DNA from: Bacillota bacterium
GTDB taxonomy: Bacteria > Bacillota > Clostridia > Oscillospirales > Ruminococcaceae
Length of the DNA: 64,000 nt
NCBI GenBank assembly: GCA_023433405.1
Contig: JAEZCT010000022.1
Coordinates: 62,001 to 126,000, forward strand
Direction: 5' to 3'
Shown: one piece after another, positions 16,115 through 24,792 of the stretch
How the letters are laid out: each line of letters opens with the position of its first letter
How positions within the stretch are numbered: position 1 is the first letter of the stretch
Notes under the pieces: generated by a model
The model's database searches: none
Told to the model about the DNA's origin: nothing
What the model saw: the letters and a program-made list of their open reading frames with translations, nothing else
Program-made: the position numbers and the translations under genes

Positions 16115-17485
16115 TTAAATCAGGAAGAACGAGACGAGAAGGGTAGCGCCCAGACCGCAGACAACCGGAATGAGGTTCTTTCTCGCAAGGTCAGCCGCCT
16201 TAACGTTGCAGATAGCCGCTACAGGGATAACCGCCCAAGGAATCACAGTGCCGCCGCCGACCCATACGGTCACAAGCTGACCAAGGGCGGTGAGGGTTGC
16301 AACGTTAGCGCCCGAAGCGATGGAGAAGGTCTGTGCAAGCGAACCGATCAGCGGCAGGCCCGAGAAGCCGGAGCCGTCAAGTCCGGTAACGATACCGATA
16401 AGCGCCTGCATAATCGCAACAGGAATCTTAGCCATGGGGATTGCGTTAGCAAGAGACATACCGAGGTCTGTCAGGATATTGGGTGCGCCCTCTCCCAAAA
16501 CCTTGGCTGCCATTTCGCCGCTGCCCATAAAGAAGAACGACGCGATTACGATAACGGGAGCAAAGATCTTGATGGCGAAGATAAACCCGTCCTTGACCAT
16601 ATCGGTGATATCATCCAGCGAGTTGAGGGGATGACCGCGGAAGATGAGGATGATACACATGATGATGACTGCGGTGCCGCCAACCAGCGCCGTTGCGTCG
16701 CCGCCGACAATCTTAAACACAATCATCAGAATAACATCAATGACAAAGGCAAGGGGGGTAAGGATGGCAATAAAGTAGGCAAACCGGGTAGCCTTTACAG
16801 GCGCGGCTGCCTCAACCTCTACAGCGGTGGTTTCGGCGGTGCCTTTCTTCATATCCCGCAAAAACAGTACAAACGCGACGGCGATGGTGACAACCGACAT
16901 CACCGCCCAAAGGGGGATGCTGGCCGCCATAACGTCGGTGGTGGAAAGCCCCGCGGCCTTCGCGGAAATAGCCGGCGCGCCTTGGATAAAGTAATCGCCC
17001 GAAAGTCCGAGGCCGTGACCAAAAAGGTTCATGGCAACCGCTGCCCAGATGGCGGGCAGACCGGATTTAAGCGCTACGGGCAGCAGGATGGCGCCAACCA
17101 GCGCAACCGCCGGTGAGGGCCAAATAAACCAAGAGGCGATAAGCATTACGCAGCCGACGGCAAAGAACGCCACCTTCTGGGTTTTAATCACCTTTTTAAG
17201 CGGGCTGATCATCAGCTCATCCGCGCCAATGCTGCTTAGACATTTTGACATGGACACGACCAGCGCGATAACGATGATGATGCCCATAAACTCGTTGGAC
17301 GAGCTCACCAGCGAGTTATACATCACCTGAATCGCGGAGATGACGTTGCCGCCGCTGCTGACAAGACCCATCAAAAACACGCCGATGATGCAGGGCAGAA
17401 CGATCTCTTTTTTAAGTAACAGTACAGCGATGATGATTACCGTCATAATAATGTAGACGTAGTGCAAAGCCCCAAGTGTAATCAT
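16115..17485 (-). CDS. Ion-transporter-superfamily permease (GntP/citrate transporter-like)
   Basis: A 456-residue, very hydrophobic protein with about 12 membrane segments and Gly/Ser-rich re-entrant motifs (GLDGSGFSGLPLIGSLAQ, FIWPSPAVALVGA). This is typical of the ion transporter superfamily that takes up organic acids or amino acids by cation symport. GAGGAG precedes the ATG. It lies 57 bases downstream of the FAD oxidoreductase in the same direction, so the two are probably co-transcribed and act on the same substrate. The substrate cannot be read from the sequence. Confidence 0.8.
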   Translation of the reverse strand: MITLGALHYVYIIMTVIIIAVLLLKKEIVLPCIIGVFLMGLVSSGGNVISAIQVMYNSLVSSSNEFMGIIIVIALVVSMSKCLSSIGADELMISPLKKVIKTQKVAFFAVGCVMLIASWFIWPSPAVALVGAILLPVALKSGLPAIWAAVAMNLFGHGLGLSGDYFIQGAPAISAKAAGLSTTDVMAASIPLWAVMSVVTIAVAFVLFLRDMKKGTAETTAVEVEAAAPVKATRFAYFIAILTPLAFVIDVILMIVFKIVGGDATALVGGTAVIIMCIILIFRGHPLNSLDDITDMVKDGFIFAIKIFAPVIVIASFFFMGSGEMAAKVLGEGAPNILTDLGMSLANAIPMAKIPVAIMQALIGIVTGLDGSGFSGLPLIGSLAQTFSIASGANVATLTALGQLVTVWVGGGTVIPWAVIPVAAICNVKAADLARKNLIPVVCGLGATLLVSFFLI

Positions 17486-17542
17486 TTTCTTCTCCTCATT
17501 TTGTAAAATTTCCTGCTATGTCCCCCTCAAAACAAGGCTTGG

Positions 17543-18844
17543 CTACGCGTTTCGCCCTGCTGCGGCTACCTTGGCTTCCTGCACCATAAAGACGCCTGTA
17601 AGCCCCAGCTTTTCAACGCGTTCCTTAATTGCGCTCACATCGGTGGTATACTGCCCCAAAGACTTCATGCGCTCAAACAGCACCGAGCCCGAGAAGGTGT
17701 ACTTTAGGCCTAGCCCTTTTTCCGTCTTCATCTGCTCATTGACATAAGCAATCGCATCCCCTATCGCAAGCTCTCTGGGCAGGATAAGCGGCTCGCTCTC
17801 AAGGGCGAACCTTACCGCGTTGTAACCCGCAAGGGTACCGGTGACGATGGCTTCGGTATGCCCCACCAAAAGCCCCGCCTTTTCTCCCGCGCAAAACAGG
17901 TTTTCAACACCCTCGACCTTTAGCGCGTCGTTTCTTGGCGCCATAGCAAAATATCGCATCGAGTTCCCTTTGCCGCCGGCATAGGGGTCCTCGTATCGCG
18001 CTTTTTCAAAGCCTGGAATCTTGTGCAGCCTGCCAAGGTCAAAGAAGGGTGACATTAGCTTGGCATGGCCGGTATCGAGTAAAATAACATTCTGCTTAAA
18101 CTCCTCCAGCGCATACTGCTGGCAGGCCTTGATGGATAGGTGGTCCTCAATCAGCTCCGCCGGAATGGGAATAACCGCCACACCGTCGCGCTCCAGCTTT
18201 TCCACAATCTCGTGGGAGAGTGATTCCTTGTACAGCTTGCAGGAGCCGCTCATGGCGCCTACCGTGCCGCCCGCCTTTTTGCCCTGCACCTCGGGCACGC
18301 CCGCCATCCCGGCTAGGGACACCCTCCCGCCGAAGCTTGGGCAGCGCAGGATGCACATGGCACAGCCGTTGCCGTATTTATTGCAGTTGTTCATTGGGCC
18401 CGCCGTACCTGTGGTATCCACAAACACATCGCCTTCCCACCAGTTGCCGTCGCCCGCCTCAACCGCGGAGATGGACTTATCGGCCATGCGGATGTTCGAG
18501 ATTCTTGAGTTTAGCACCACCTCAACACCAATGCTCTGGAGGTAATGCTCCACCGCCGCGGGAGTGGTGGCAATATCATACAGGTTAGCGTGCTTATGGC
18601 CGGGGAACTCGATATTAACATGGCGTGAGTTTTCATCTACCAGCTCAAAAATCTCCCCGCCGCCCAAGGCAATGGCCTCCTCGGTTGCGGTAAAGCGCCC
18701 GTTGTTGCGCATAATGCCGCCTACAAGGCCGGTGCCAAGCAGCATATCGGTGCGCTCATGCAGCGTAACCTCCGCGCCGCCTTTTCTTGCGGCAACGGCG
18801 GCGGCACAACCCGACCAGCCTCCGCCAACAATTACAACCTTCAT
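17543..18844 (-). CDS. FAD-dependent oxidoreductase
   Basis: The protein opens with the Rossmann dinucleotide motif VVIVGGGWSGCAAAVAARKG and ends with the FAD-contacting LFCAGEKAGLLVGHTEAIVTG. The fold resembles the FAD_oxidored/GidA-like group. A cysteine cluster, GCAMCILRCP (near residue 160), may bind a metal or take part in catalysis. The start is put at the second ATG (18844), nine bases after GGAG; an ATG two codons earlier is less well spaced. It is paired with the permease and lies divergent from the 2-hydroxyacid dehydrogenase. The substrate is unknown. Confidence 0.83.
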   Translation of the reverse strand: MKVVIVGGGWSGCAAAVAARKGGAEVTLHERTDMLLGTGLVGGIMRNNGRFTATEEAIALGGGEIFELVDENSRHVNIEFPGHKHANLYDIATTPAAVEHYLQSIGVEVVLNSRISNIRMADKSISAVEAGDGNWWEGDVFVDTTGTAGPMNNCNKYGNGCAMCILRCPSFGGRVSLAGMAGVPEVQGKKAGGTVGAMSGSCKLYKESLSHEIVEKLERDGVAVIPIPAELIEDHLSIKACQQYALEEFKQNVILLDTGHAKLMSPFFDLGRLHKIPGFEKARYEDPYAGGKGNSMRYFAMAPRNDALKVEGVENLFCAGEKAGLLVGHTEAIVTGTLAGYNAVRFALESEPLILPRELAIGDAIAYVNEQMKTEKGLGLKYTFSGSVLFERMKSLGQYTTDVSAIKERVEKLGLTGVFMVQEAKVAAAGRNA

Positions 18845-19220
18845 CGTCATAATCTCCTTTTACCATTGATGATTAAGCCCAAAAAGCTTGCTGCCTTTTC
18901 AAATTAGGCAGGATAAAAATGCGGCTCCAAGCTGGCAGGCAGGAACCGGAATTACCAAACAGACTAAAAAAAACAAAAAGAGCGTCTGCCAAGGGGGGTA
19001 AATGGTACACATAGCCCCTTAACAAACGCCATCGTTTTGTTGGCTCTCATGATAAATGCCCTTCGGCGTTTTGTCAAGCGTGTTTTCGTAATTTGACGAA
19101 CTTTCAAATAAATGACCCAAAAACATCTCGATTGTTTGGGTAAAATGAATAATTATCAGGAAAAATGTGTATTCATGCATCGCTTGCCAAGCCACCATTG
19201 CTATTCAGGTCTTTTTTTGC

Positions 19221-19243
19221 GGTATGGACACTTTGTCCATACC
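19221..19243. promoter_or_regulatory. Perfect palindrome, candidate operator
   Basis: GGTATGGACA-N3-TGTCCATACC is a perfect 10-base inverted repeat in the divergent promoter region. A related half, GGTATGGG on the minus strand, follows within ten bases. It could be the site of the nearby PucR regulator; that link is inference. Confidence 0.6.
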
Positions 19244-19271
19244 CCCATACCTTTTGCGTACATCCCGTAGA

Positions 19272-19301
19272 TTGCCCTTGCCGCGCGGACTGCGTTACAA
19301 T
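19272..19301 (+). promoter_or_regulatory. Probable promoter of the hydroxyacid dehydrogenase gene
   Basis: TTGCCC (19272-19277) and TACAAT (19296-19301) are separated by 18 bases, just downstream of the palindrome. The predicted leader is about 200 bases long. Confidence 0.5.
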
Positions 19302-19504
19302 AAAAGCAAATGCAGGACATGGCAGGCAAAAATTTGATTAAAAACTTCGATCAATGGCTATGGAATACAAATCCCCTCAATAAGTGCTTTTAGCAACGGT
19401 TATAGCATCGGAATGACGCGGGCGCTGTCACGGTCGCGTAGCAATAACTAAGCAGGAGTCATCCGCTTTGGGCGATACCGCCCGTTAACAGAAAGGAGTG
19501 CAAA

Positions 19505-20506
19505 ATGAGCGATATGAGCCAAATGAACAGTTTGGGCTGTAGAATTTTAATCACCGAGGAAATTAATGCACAGGGCGTACAGCTTTTGAAGGATAACGGT
19601 TACGAGATACGCATGGGAACCGGCATCTCGGAGGACACCGTTGTGCGTGAGATAGAGGATTGCGACGCGATTTTAACACGCAACGCCATTATTACCGAAA
19701 AGATTATGCTGGCGTCGGATAGGCTGAAGGTGGTTGCCATGCACGGCGTGGGGGTGGATAATATTGATATCTCCGCCGCTACCCGCCTTGGTATTTGGGT
19801 GGTAAACGCCGCGCACTCCAACATGGTGTCAGTGGCGGAGTTTACCATGGGGCTAATCCTTGACCTTGCGCGTAACATCCTGCCCTACGACCGCCGTCTT
19901 CGCACCGGCGACTGGAATGTTCGCCGCATGATTGGCACCGAGCTTGCGGGCAAGACCCTTGGTGTCATCGGGATGGGCAATATCGGCTCGCTGGTTGCCA
20001 AAAAGGCCGCTGCAGGCTTTGATATGAAGGTGCTTGCGTACAAGCGCACGATTGCCGGGGCAAGACCGATAGAAGGCGTTAGCTATACCCAGGACATGGA
20101 CGAGGTGATTCGCCGCGCGGACTTTTTGAGCCTGCATGTACCCTATACCCCCGGCACGGCGGAGCTGATTGGCGCCCGCGAGCTTAGCATGATGAAGCCC
20201 GGCGCGTTTTTGATTAACACCGCGCGCGGCGAGGTGGTTGACGAATCGGCGCTGTACGAAACGCTGCGCGACAAGAGGATAGCGGGAGCCGCCGTGGATG
20301 TTTTTACCGGCGAGATCCCAAAGGAGGATAACCCCCTGCTAACACTGGATAATATCATCGTCACCCCCCACGCCGCCGCGTTTACCGCTCAGGCAGTCGC
20401 CAATATGGCACTGCATTCGGCATTGGGCGTGCATGAGGTGCTCAGCGGGCAGGAGCCCACCTGGTCGGTTAACCGTCCCGTCTGTGTAAACAAGGTATGC
20501 GTATAA
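19505..20506 (+). CDS. D-isomer-specific 2-hydroxyacid dehydrogenase
   Basis: A 333-residue NAD(P)-dependent dehydrogenase of the SerA/D-2-hydroxyacid family. The Rossmann motif is GVIGMGNIG (near 155). The catalytic Arg lies in NTARGEVVD and the catalytic His in TPHAAAFT. There is no C-terminal ACT domain, so it is the short form rather than a regulated SerA. AAAGGAG lies seven bases before the ATG. With the following aminotransferase it could interconvert a 2-hydroxyacid, 2-oxoacid and amino acid; the actual substrate is not evident. Confidence 0.9.
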   Translation: MSDMSQMNSLGCRILITEEINAQGVQLLKDNGYEIRMGTGISEDTVVREIEDCDAILTRNAIITEKIMLASDRLKVVAMHGVGVDNIDISAATRLGIWVVNAAHSNMVSVAEFTMGLILDLARNILPYDRRLRTGDWNVRRMIGTELAGKTLGVIGMGNIGSLVAKKAAAGFDMKVLAYKRTIAGARPIEGVSYTQDMDEVIRRADFLSLHVPYTPGTAELIGARELSMMKPGAFLINTARGEVVDESALYETLRDKRIAGAAVDVFTGEIPKEDNPLLTLDNIIVTPHAAAFTAQAVANMALHSALGVHEVLSGQEPTWSVNRPVCVNKVCV

Positions 20507-20857
20507 ACGCATACACTTTTTCAAATAATTCTTCTCTTTGCTTTGCTGATTGCTAATTGCGTACAAGGGGTTTGAAGATACCTTCAAACCCGACCTGCCC
20601 CGGTTTGGGGGGAGCCGTGACACAATCCCCTGTGCCACGGCTTAATTGGCATGACAATATACTTATTAATAATATGCGGCGGTTTGCATACTCAAGCCTA
20701 ACTTAAAAATAATCCTTCAAAAGCCCGCGCCGGCAAAACGGGCATAGCCGTTTTGCGGGGGAGGGAAAGACGCTTTGCCGGATAAATTTGGTGTCTGAAG
20801 CGCTCGTTTAAGAATACAGCGAAAGCACCGTACTGCTACGAAGGGAATGAATAAAGC
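20507..20857. other. Intergenic region with a series of hairpins
   Basis: Three inverted repeats follow one another: 20568-20591 (perfect, GGGTTTGAAG), 20613-20642, and 20733-20756 (GCAAAACGG/CCGTTTTGC). The second has the form of a terminator. The third lies near the promoter region of the aminotransferase gene. No gene is supported. Confidence 0.55.
20613..20642 (+). terminator. Hairpin terminator after the hydroxyacid dehydrogenase
   Basis: AGCCGTGACACA and TGTGCCACGGCT form a 12-base stem with one mismatch, followed by TTAATT. A perfect 10-base hairpin at 20568-20591 precedes it. Confidence 0.55.
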
Positions 20858-22054
20858 ATGAGCGACAAGGAATATAGATTCTCACCTGCGGCAAGGCTTG
20901 ACGAAATGTTCTTTTCCCCCATCCGTGTGATGCTGGATAAGGTGCGGGAGGCGGGGGAGCGCGGCGTGAAGGTAGTGCCTCTGGTTGCGGGAGAACCGGA
21001 TTTTAACACCCCGCAGGAGATAAAGGATGCAACCGCCCGCGCGCTAGCGGCAAATTTCACCCATTACGGCTCCAACCGCGGTCAGCCAAAGCTGCGGCGG
21101 GCAATTGCCCGGCTGTTAGAAAAAGACACGGGCATTGCCTACGATCCTGAAACCGAGCTGCTGGTGACCTGCGGCGGTGCCGAGGCAATAAACAACGCCA
21201 TTTTGGCTACCGTCAACCCGGATGATGAAATTATACTGTTTACCCCCGTCTTTGTGAGCTACGAAAACCTGCTGCGCATGTGCGGCGCCAAGGTGGTGGA
21301 GCTGCCGCTGCGGGGAGAAAACGGCTTTCAGCCCGATATGGAGGAGGTGCGGCGCAGCATAACCACAAAAACTCGCATGATGATACTAAACAGCCCCAAC
21401 AATCCCACGGGAGTGGTGTTTACCCGTGAGCTGCTGGGCGATTTGGCGAGGCTTGCCTGCGAGCACAACCTGTTGGTGTTCTCGGATGAAATATACAGCA
21501 CGCTGACCTACGGCGGCACTCAGTTTTGTTCTATCGCCTCCTTTCCGGGGATGCGGGAGCGCACGATTATGATGAATGGCTTCTCAAAGGCCTACGCCAT
21601 GACAGGCTGGAGGCTTGGCTATATCGCGGCGGAAAAAAGCATCCTATCCGCCATCCTTAAGGTGCATCAGTACTCCACCACCTGCGCTCCCACCTTTATA
21701 CAGGAAGGGCTTGCGGAGGCCATGGAGAATAAAGGCACCCTCGCGGCGGTAGGCGAAATGAAAGAAACCTTTGCACAGCGACGCGCACTGCTGCTGCGGG
21801 GGCTCGACAGCATTCCCAGGCTGCGCTATACTCGGCCGGACGGCGCGTTTTACGTCTTTGTGGATGTTTCGCAAACCGGTCTTTCCGGCGATGCCTTTGC
21901 CGCACGCCTGTTTGATGAAAAGCAGGTTGCAACCGTCCCGGGCTCGGGCTTTGGCAAGGGGTGCGAAAGCTATGTGCGCCTGTCCTTTGCCACGGGTGAG
22001 CAGAATATTACCGAAGGGCTAAAGCGCATTGCGGAGTTTACCGCCGCGCTGTAA
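20858..22054 (+). CDS. Class I/II pyridoxal-phosphate aminotransferase
   Basis: A 398-residue fold-type I aminotransferase of the aspartate aminotransferase superfamily. The substrate-binding GEPDFNTP motif is near residue 47. NSPNNPTGVV follows, and the PLP-binding lysine lies near 244 in GFSKAYAMTGWRLGY. The C-terminal YVRLSFATG contains the carboxylate-binding Arg. It lies downstream of the 2-hydroxyacid dehydrogenase in the same direction and upstream of an AEC transporter, suggesting amino acid or oxoacid metabolism. Specificity cannot be assigned. Confidence 0.92.
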   Translation: MSDKEYRFSPAARLDEMFFSPIRVMLDKVREAGERGVKVVPLVAGEPDFNTPQEIKDATARALAANFTHYGSNRGQPKLRRAIARLLEKDTGIAYDPETELLVTCGGAEAINNAILATVNPDDEIILFTPVFVSYENLLRMCGAKVVELPLRGENGFQPDMEEVRRSITTKTRMMILNSPNNPTGVVFTRELLGDLARLACEHNLLVFSDEIYSTLTYGGTQFCSIASFPGMRERTIMMNGFSKAYAMTGWRLGYIAAEKSILSAILKVHQYSTTCAPTFIQEGLAEAMENKGTLAAVGEMKETFAQRRALLLRGLDSIPRLRYTRPDGAFYVFVDVSQTGLSGDAFAARLFDEKQVATVPGSGFGKGCESYVRLSFATGEQNITEGLKRIAEFTAAL

Positions 22055-22160
22055 TACAGATATCCTCAAATAAGCGTAGAAATGCAGATAAAAATCCGCG
22101 TGAAAACCCATAAACCAAAGCAGAGTGCTTCACATAACTTGGTACACGCTACACGTTTAA
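22054..22160 (+). repeat. Degenerate MITE-like element
   Basis: The ATAAAAATCCGCGTGAAAA core and the following CCCATAAA match the family. A partly preserved outer arm (GCGTAG/CTACACG) is present, while the terminal ATTAGTAT is lost. It starts at the aminotransferase stop codon. Confidence 0.55.
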
Positions 22161-22250
22161 AGCTCATAGCAATTGTTATAGACACAGGCTTTTACATAGC
22201 TTGGAACGATTTCAGGACGAGAATAGTATTAAGCCAAAGGAAGCGGTACG

Positions 22251-23159
22251 ATGGATTTTCAGACCATGGTGGGGCTGCAGCTTATGCTGTTTCTACTAAT
22301 CTTAGCGGGCGTATACGCGCAAAAGCGCGGTATCCTTAACGAGCAGGCGCAAAAGATGCTCTCCGACCTGTTAATCGGGGTAATTTTACCCTGCAATATC
22401 GTTTCTTCCTTTCATATTGAGCTTACCCCAAGGCTGCTGTATGAATCGGGGCTTGTGCTGGTGGTTGCGTTTGGAGCGCAGGTGTTATTCTTGCTCTTTA
22501 GCCGCATCTTCTATTTTAAAACAGAGCGCAGGCGGCAAATGGTTTTGCGCTACGCCACTATATGCTCCAACGCGGGCTTTCTGGGCTTACCCCTTGCGGG
22601 CAGCATCTTTGGCGCGGAGGGTACGCTGTACGCCTCCATCGCGCTGATTCCGCTGCGAGTGTTTATGTGGTCGTCGGGACTTTCGCTGTTTACCAAAACC
22701 AGCGCAAAATCCACGTTTAAAACGCTCATAACCCATCCCTGCATTATTGCGGTGTTTGTAGGCTTTGGCGTGCTGTTTATGCCATGGGAGCTGCCAACCT
22801 TCCTTGCCAAAGCGGTTGACAGCATTGGTGGCTGTACCATTCCTGTTTCTATGATTATCATCGGCAGCATTCTCGCCGGGGTGAATATTAAGAAGGTGGT
22901 TAGTTTCGTTTCGCTGTACTTTTCCTTTATCCGCCTCATCCTCATTCCGGTGGCGCTGTATGGAATCTTAGTTCTTCTGCCGGTGCCGCCGCTGGTTACC
23001 GGGGTTACGGTGCTGCTGGCCGCCATGCCTGCGGGAAGCACTACGGCAATATTGGCGGCGCGCTATGACGGCGACGCGGAGTTTGCCTCAGCGTTGGTGT
23101 TTGTTTCAACCCTGCTGTCGCTGGTCACCATCCCGCTCCTGGCCTTTGCGCTGTTTTAG
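22251..23159 (+). CDS. AEC family transporter (auxin efflux carrier-like)
   Basis: A 302-residue membrane protein with about ten hydrophobic segments in two inverted halves. It has the family's Gly/Pro features, such as CSNAGFLGLPLAGSIFG in the first half and AAMPAGSTTAILAARYDGD in the second. Bacterial AEC members export or import organic acids such as malate or malonate. AAAGGAAG precedes the ATG. Its place after the dehydrogenase and aminotransferase suggests it carries the acid handled by them. Confidence 0.87.
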   Translation: MDFQTMVGLQLMLFLLILAGVYAQKRGILNEQAQKMLSDLLIGVILPCNIVSSFHIELTPRLLYESGLVLVVAFGAQVLFLLFSRIFYFKTERRRQMVLRYATICSNAGFLGLPLAGSIFGAEGTLYASIALIPLRVFMWSSGLSLFTKTSAKSTFKTLITHPCIIAVFVGFGVLFMPWELPTFLAKAVDSIGGCTIPVSMIIIGSILAGVNIKKVVSFVSLYFSFIRLILIPVALYGILVLLPVPPLVTGVTVLLAAMPAGSTTAILAARYDGDAEFASALVFVSTLLSLVTIPLLAFALF

Positions 23160-23219
23160 CGGTGACTTTGCCAGGTTGGCACAGCAGGCAGATTTGCAGT
23201 AACTCCATTAACCCATATA

Positions 23220-23294
23220 ATACGCGGCAAAAGGCTGCGACCTTGTATTTATCAGCCTTAAAAACTTGTTTGTCTGTTTGTAAATATGCTATAA
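23220..23294 (-). repeat. Second dispersed repeat, copy 1
   Basis: Read on the minus strand this about 75-base stretch matches 41428-41502 over its length, including AAACAG, CAAACA, AAGGCTGATA and CGCAGCCTTTTG. Both copies can form an AAGGCTG/CAGCCTT hairpin with differing loops. Confidence 0.75.
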
Positions 23295-23295
23295 T
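23266..23295 (+). promoter_or_regulatory. Probable promoter
   Basis: TTGTTT (23266-23271) and a perfect TATAAT (23290-23295) are 18 bases apart. It would serve the downstream alcohol dehydrogenase through a leader of about 330 bases that includes the short MITE. Confidence 0.5.
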
Positions 23296-23329
23296 AATAG
23301 TGCTTAAAGTACCTTACCAAAAGTATGCA

Positions 23330-23397
23330 ATACTAATCCCGCTTTAAAGCAATTTAAAAAAGGGATAACCCAAAAACGGTTTAACCGGGAATAGTAT
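23330..23397. mobile_element. Short MITE-like element, type C
   Basis: Ends ATACTAATCCCG and CGGGAATAGTAT are inverted with one mismatch and enclose 44 bases unrelated to the type A/B core. The shared termini suggest the same mobilising enzyme. Confidence 0.6.
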
Positions 23398-23634
23398 AAA
23401 GCAAAGCTGCCGCACCCTGTAAGCTCTCGGGGTGTGGCATTGAGTGCGCTTGGCGTTGATGAATCTCTTGATGTTTTCGGTTCTGATATTTGGCAAGTCA
23501 TGGAGCGGAAAAACGGGCGAATGGCCACCTTTGATTGAAACAGCCCGGTGAATCCAAAAAAAGCTTGGCATTTAAGGTTCCGGCAAATGAGGACTAAACA
23601 AGAATTTATCAAAAGCTAAGGAGAAGTATAAACT

Positions 23635-24660
23635 ATGTTACAGCAGGTAATGACAGCACCCGGCAAAATTGAGTTTCGCGAGCTTCCCGTACCGGAGCTA
23701 AAGCCCGGTGAGGTCCTGGTTAAGGTTATGAAGATTGGCGTATGCGGTTCGGATATCCATGTGTTTCACGGCGAGCATCCGTTTACCTCCTATCCCGTCA
23801 CGCAAGGCCATGAGGTGTCCGGCGAGATCTCACGCTTGGGTGAGGGGGTAACACAGCTTATGGTTGGGCAAAAGGTGACGATTCAGCCGCAGGTAGTATG
23901 CGGAGAATGTTACCCCTGCCGTCATGGAAGGTACAACCTGTGTGAGGAGCTTAAGGTAATGGGCTTTCAAACCGCAGGCACCGCTTCGCACTTTTATGCG
24001 GTTGAGGCAGGCAAGGTAACCCCTATCCCCGAGCAGGTTAGCTTTGACGAGGGTGCCATGGTCGAGCCGCTGGCAGTTGCCGTACACGCGCTGCGGCAGG
24101 CGGGGGATATAAAGGGCACGAAAATTGCGGTGCTTGGAGCGGGGCCAATCGGCAATCTTGTGGCGCAGGCGGCGAAGGGACTTGGCGCCGGGCAGGTTTT
24201 GATCACGGATATCAGTGATACGCGGCTGAAAAAGGCGAAGGAGTGCGGGGTGGATTATTGTGTAAACACCCGTGTCACAGACTTGGGCGAGGCAATGCAA
24301 AACGCCTTTGGCCCGGATAAGGCCGACATAATATACGACTGCGCGGGCAATAACGTTACTATGGGCCAGGCCATAAAGTACGCCCGAAAGGGCAGTGTCA
24401 TTATTCTTGTAGCCGTTTTCGCGGGTCCCGCGCAGGTTGACCTTGCGGTGCTTAACGACCATGAGCTGGACCTGAAAACCTCCATGATGTACCGAAATGA
24501 GGATTATCTGGACGCCATCGAGTTAATCAGCACAAGCAAGGTGCAATTAAATCCGCTTATATCTAAGCATTTTAAATTTAGAGATTACCTCAAGGCCTAC
24601 CAATATATCGACGAGCATAGGGAAACCACCATGAAGGTGATTATTGATGTGCAGGAATAG
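23635..24660 (+). CDS. Zinc-dependent alcohol dehydrogenase (sorbitol/threonine dehydrogenase-like)
   Basis: A 341-residue medium-chain dehydrogenase. The catalytic zinc ligands are in GVCGSDIH and GHEVSG, and the structural zinc site is CGECYPCRHGRYNLC. The Rossmann motif is GAGPIGNLV. The length and the lobe order fit polyol or threonine-type dehydrogenases. AAGGAG precedes the ATG by nine bases. The next gene, a PfkB kinase, follows after a MITE, so oxidation of a polyol to a ketose and its phosphorylation is a reasonable pairing, though not proved. Confidence 0.9.
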   Translation: MLQQVMTAPGKIEFRELPVPELKPGEVLVKVMKIGVCGSDIHVFHGEHPFTSYPVTQGHEVSGEISRLGEGVTQLMVGQKVTIQPQVVCGECYPCRHGRYNLCEELKVMGFQTAGTASHFYAVEAGKVTPIPEQVSFDEGAMVEPLAVAVHALRQAGDIKGTKIAVLGAGPIGNLVAQAAKGLGAGQVLITDISDTRLKKAKECGVDYCVNTRVTDLGEAMQNAFGPDKADIIYDCAGNNVTMGQAIKYARKGSVIILVAVFAGPAQVDLAVLNDHELDLKTSMMYRNEDYLDAIELISTSKVQLNPLISKHFKFRDYLKAYQYIDEHRETTMKVIIDVQE

Positions 24661-24668
24661 CCCTTGTA

Positions 24669-24770
24669 ATACTAATTTCCTCAAAAAGAGTCGATAAAAA
24701 TCCGCGTGAAAACCCATAAATTAAAGCTTTTCACTTGATTTTTATACTCTTTTAAATCGGATATTAGTAT
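24669..24770 (+). mobile_element. MITE-like palindromic element, type A, full length
   Basis: A 102-base copy with all arms preserved, inserted between the alcohol dehydrogenase stop codon and the kinase ribosome-binding site. It is almost identical to the copy at 15789-15890. Confidence 0.9.
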
Positions 24771-24792
24771 AAAGCGATAAGGAGGAAACGCG

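Larger units (their letters stand above)
18845..19504. other. Long divergent control region
   Basis: These 660 bases separate the FAD oxidoreductase (leftward) from the hydroxyacid dehydrogenase (rightward). No gene is supported. It includes a perfect palindrome (19221-19243), a promoter-like pair (19272-19301) and a leader of about 200 bases before the dehydrogenase. An imperfect hairpin (AAGGGG/CCCCTT with outer GCGT/ACGC) lies around 18990-19033. Confidence 0.55.
23160..23634. other. Intergenic region with repeat, promoter and short MITE
   Basis: No gene is supported. It contains one copy of a second dispersed repeat (23220-23294), a promoter-like pair (23266-23295) and a 68-base MITE relative (23330-23397). 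About 230 bases of unremarkable sequence precede the alcohol dehydrogenase. Confidence 0.55.

Noticed and set aside
16064..17116. A 350-codon rightward open frame opposite the permease gene
   Set aside because: It is the complement of a clear membrane permease, encodes a very hydrophilic Gly/Lys/Arg/Asp-rich sequence without domain character, and has no ribosome-binding site.
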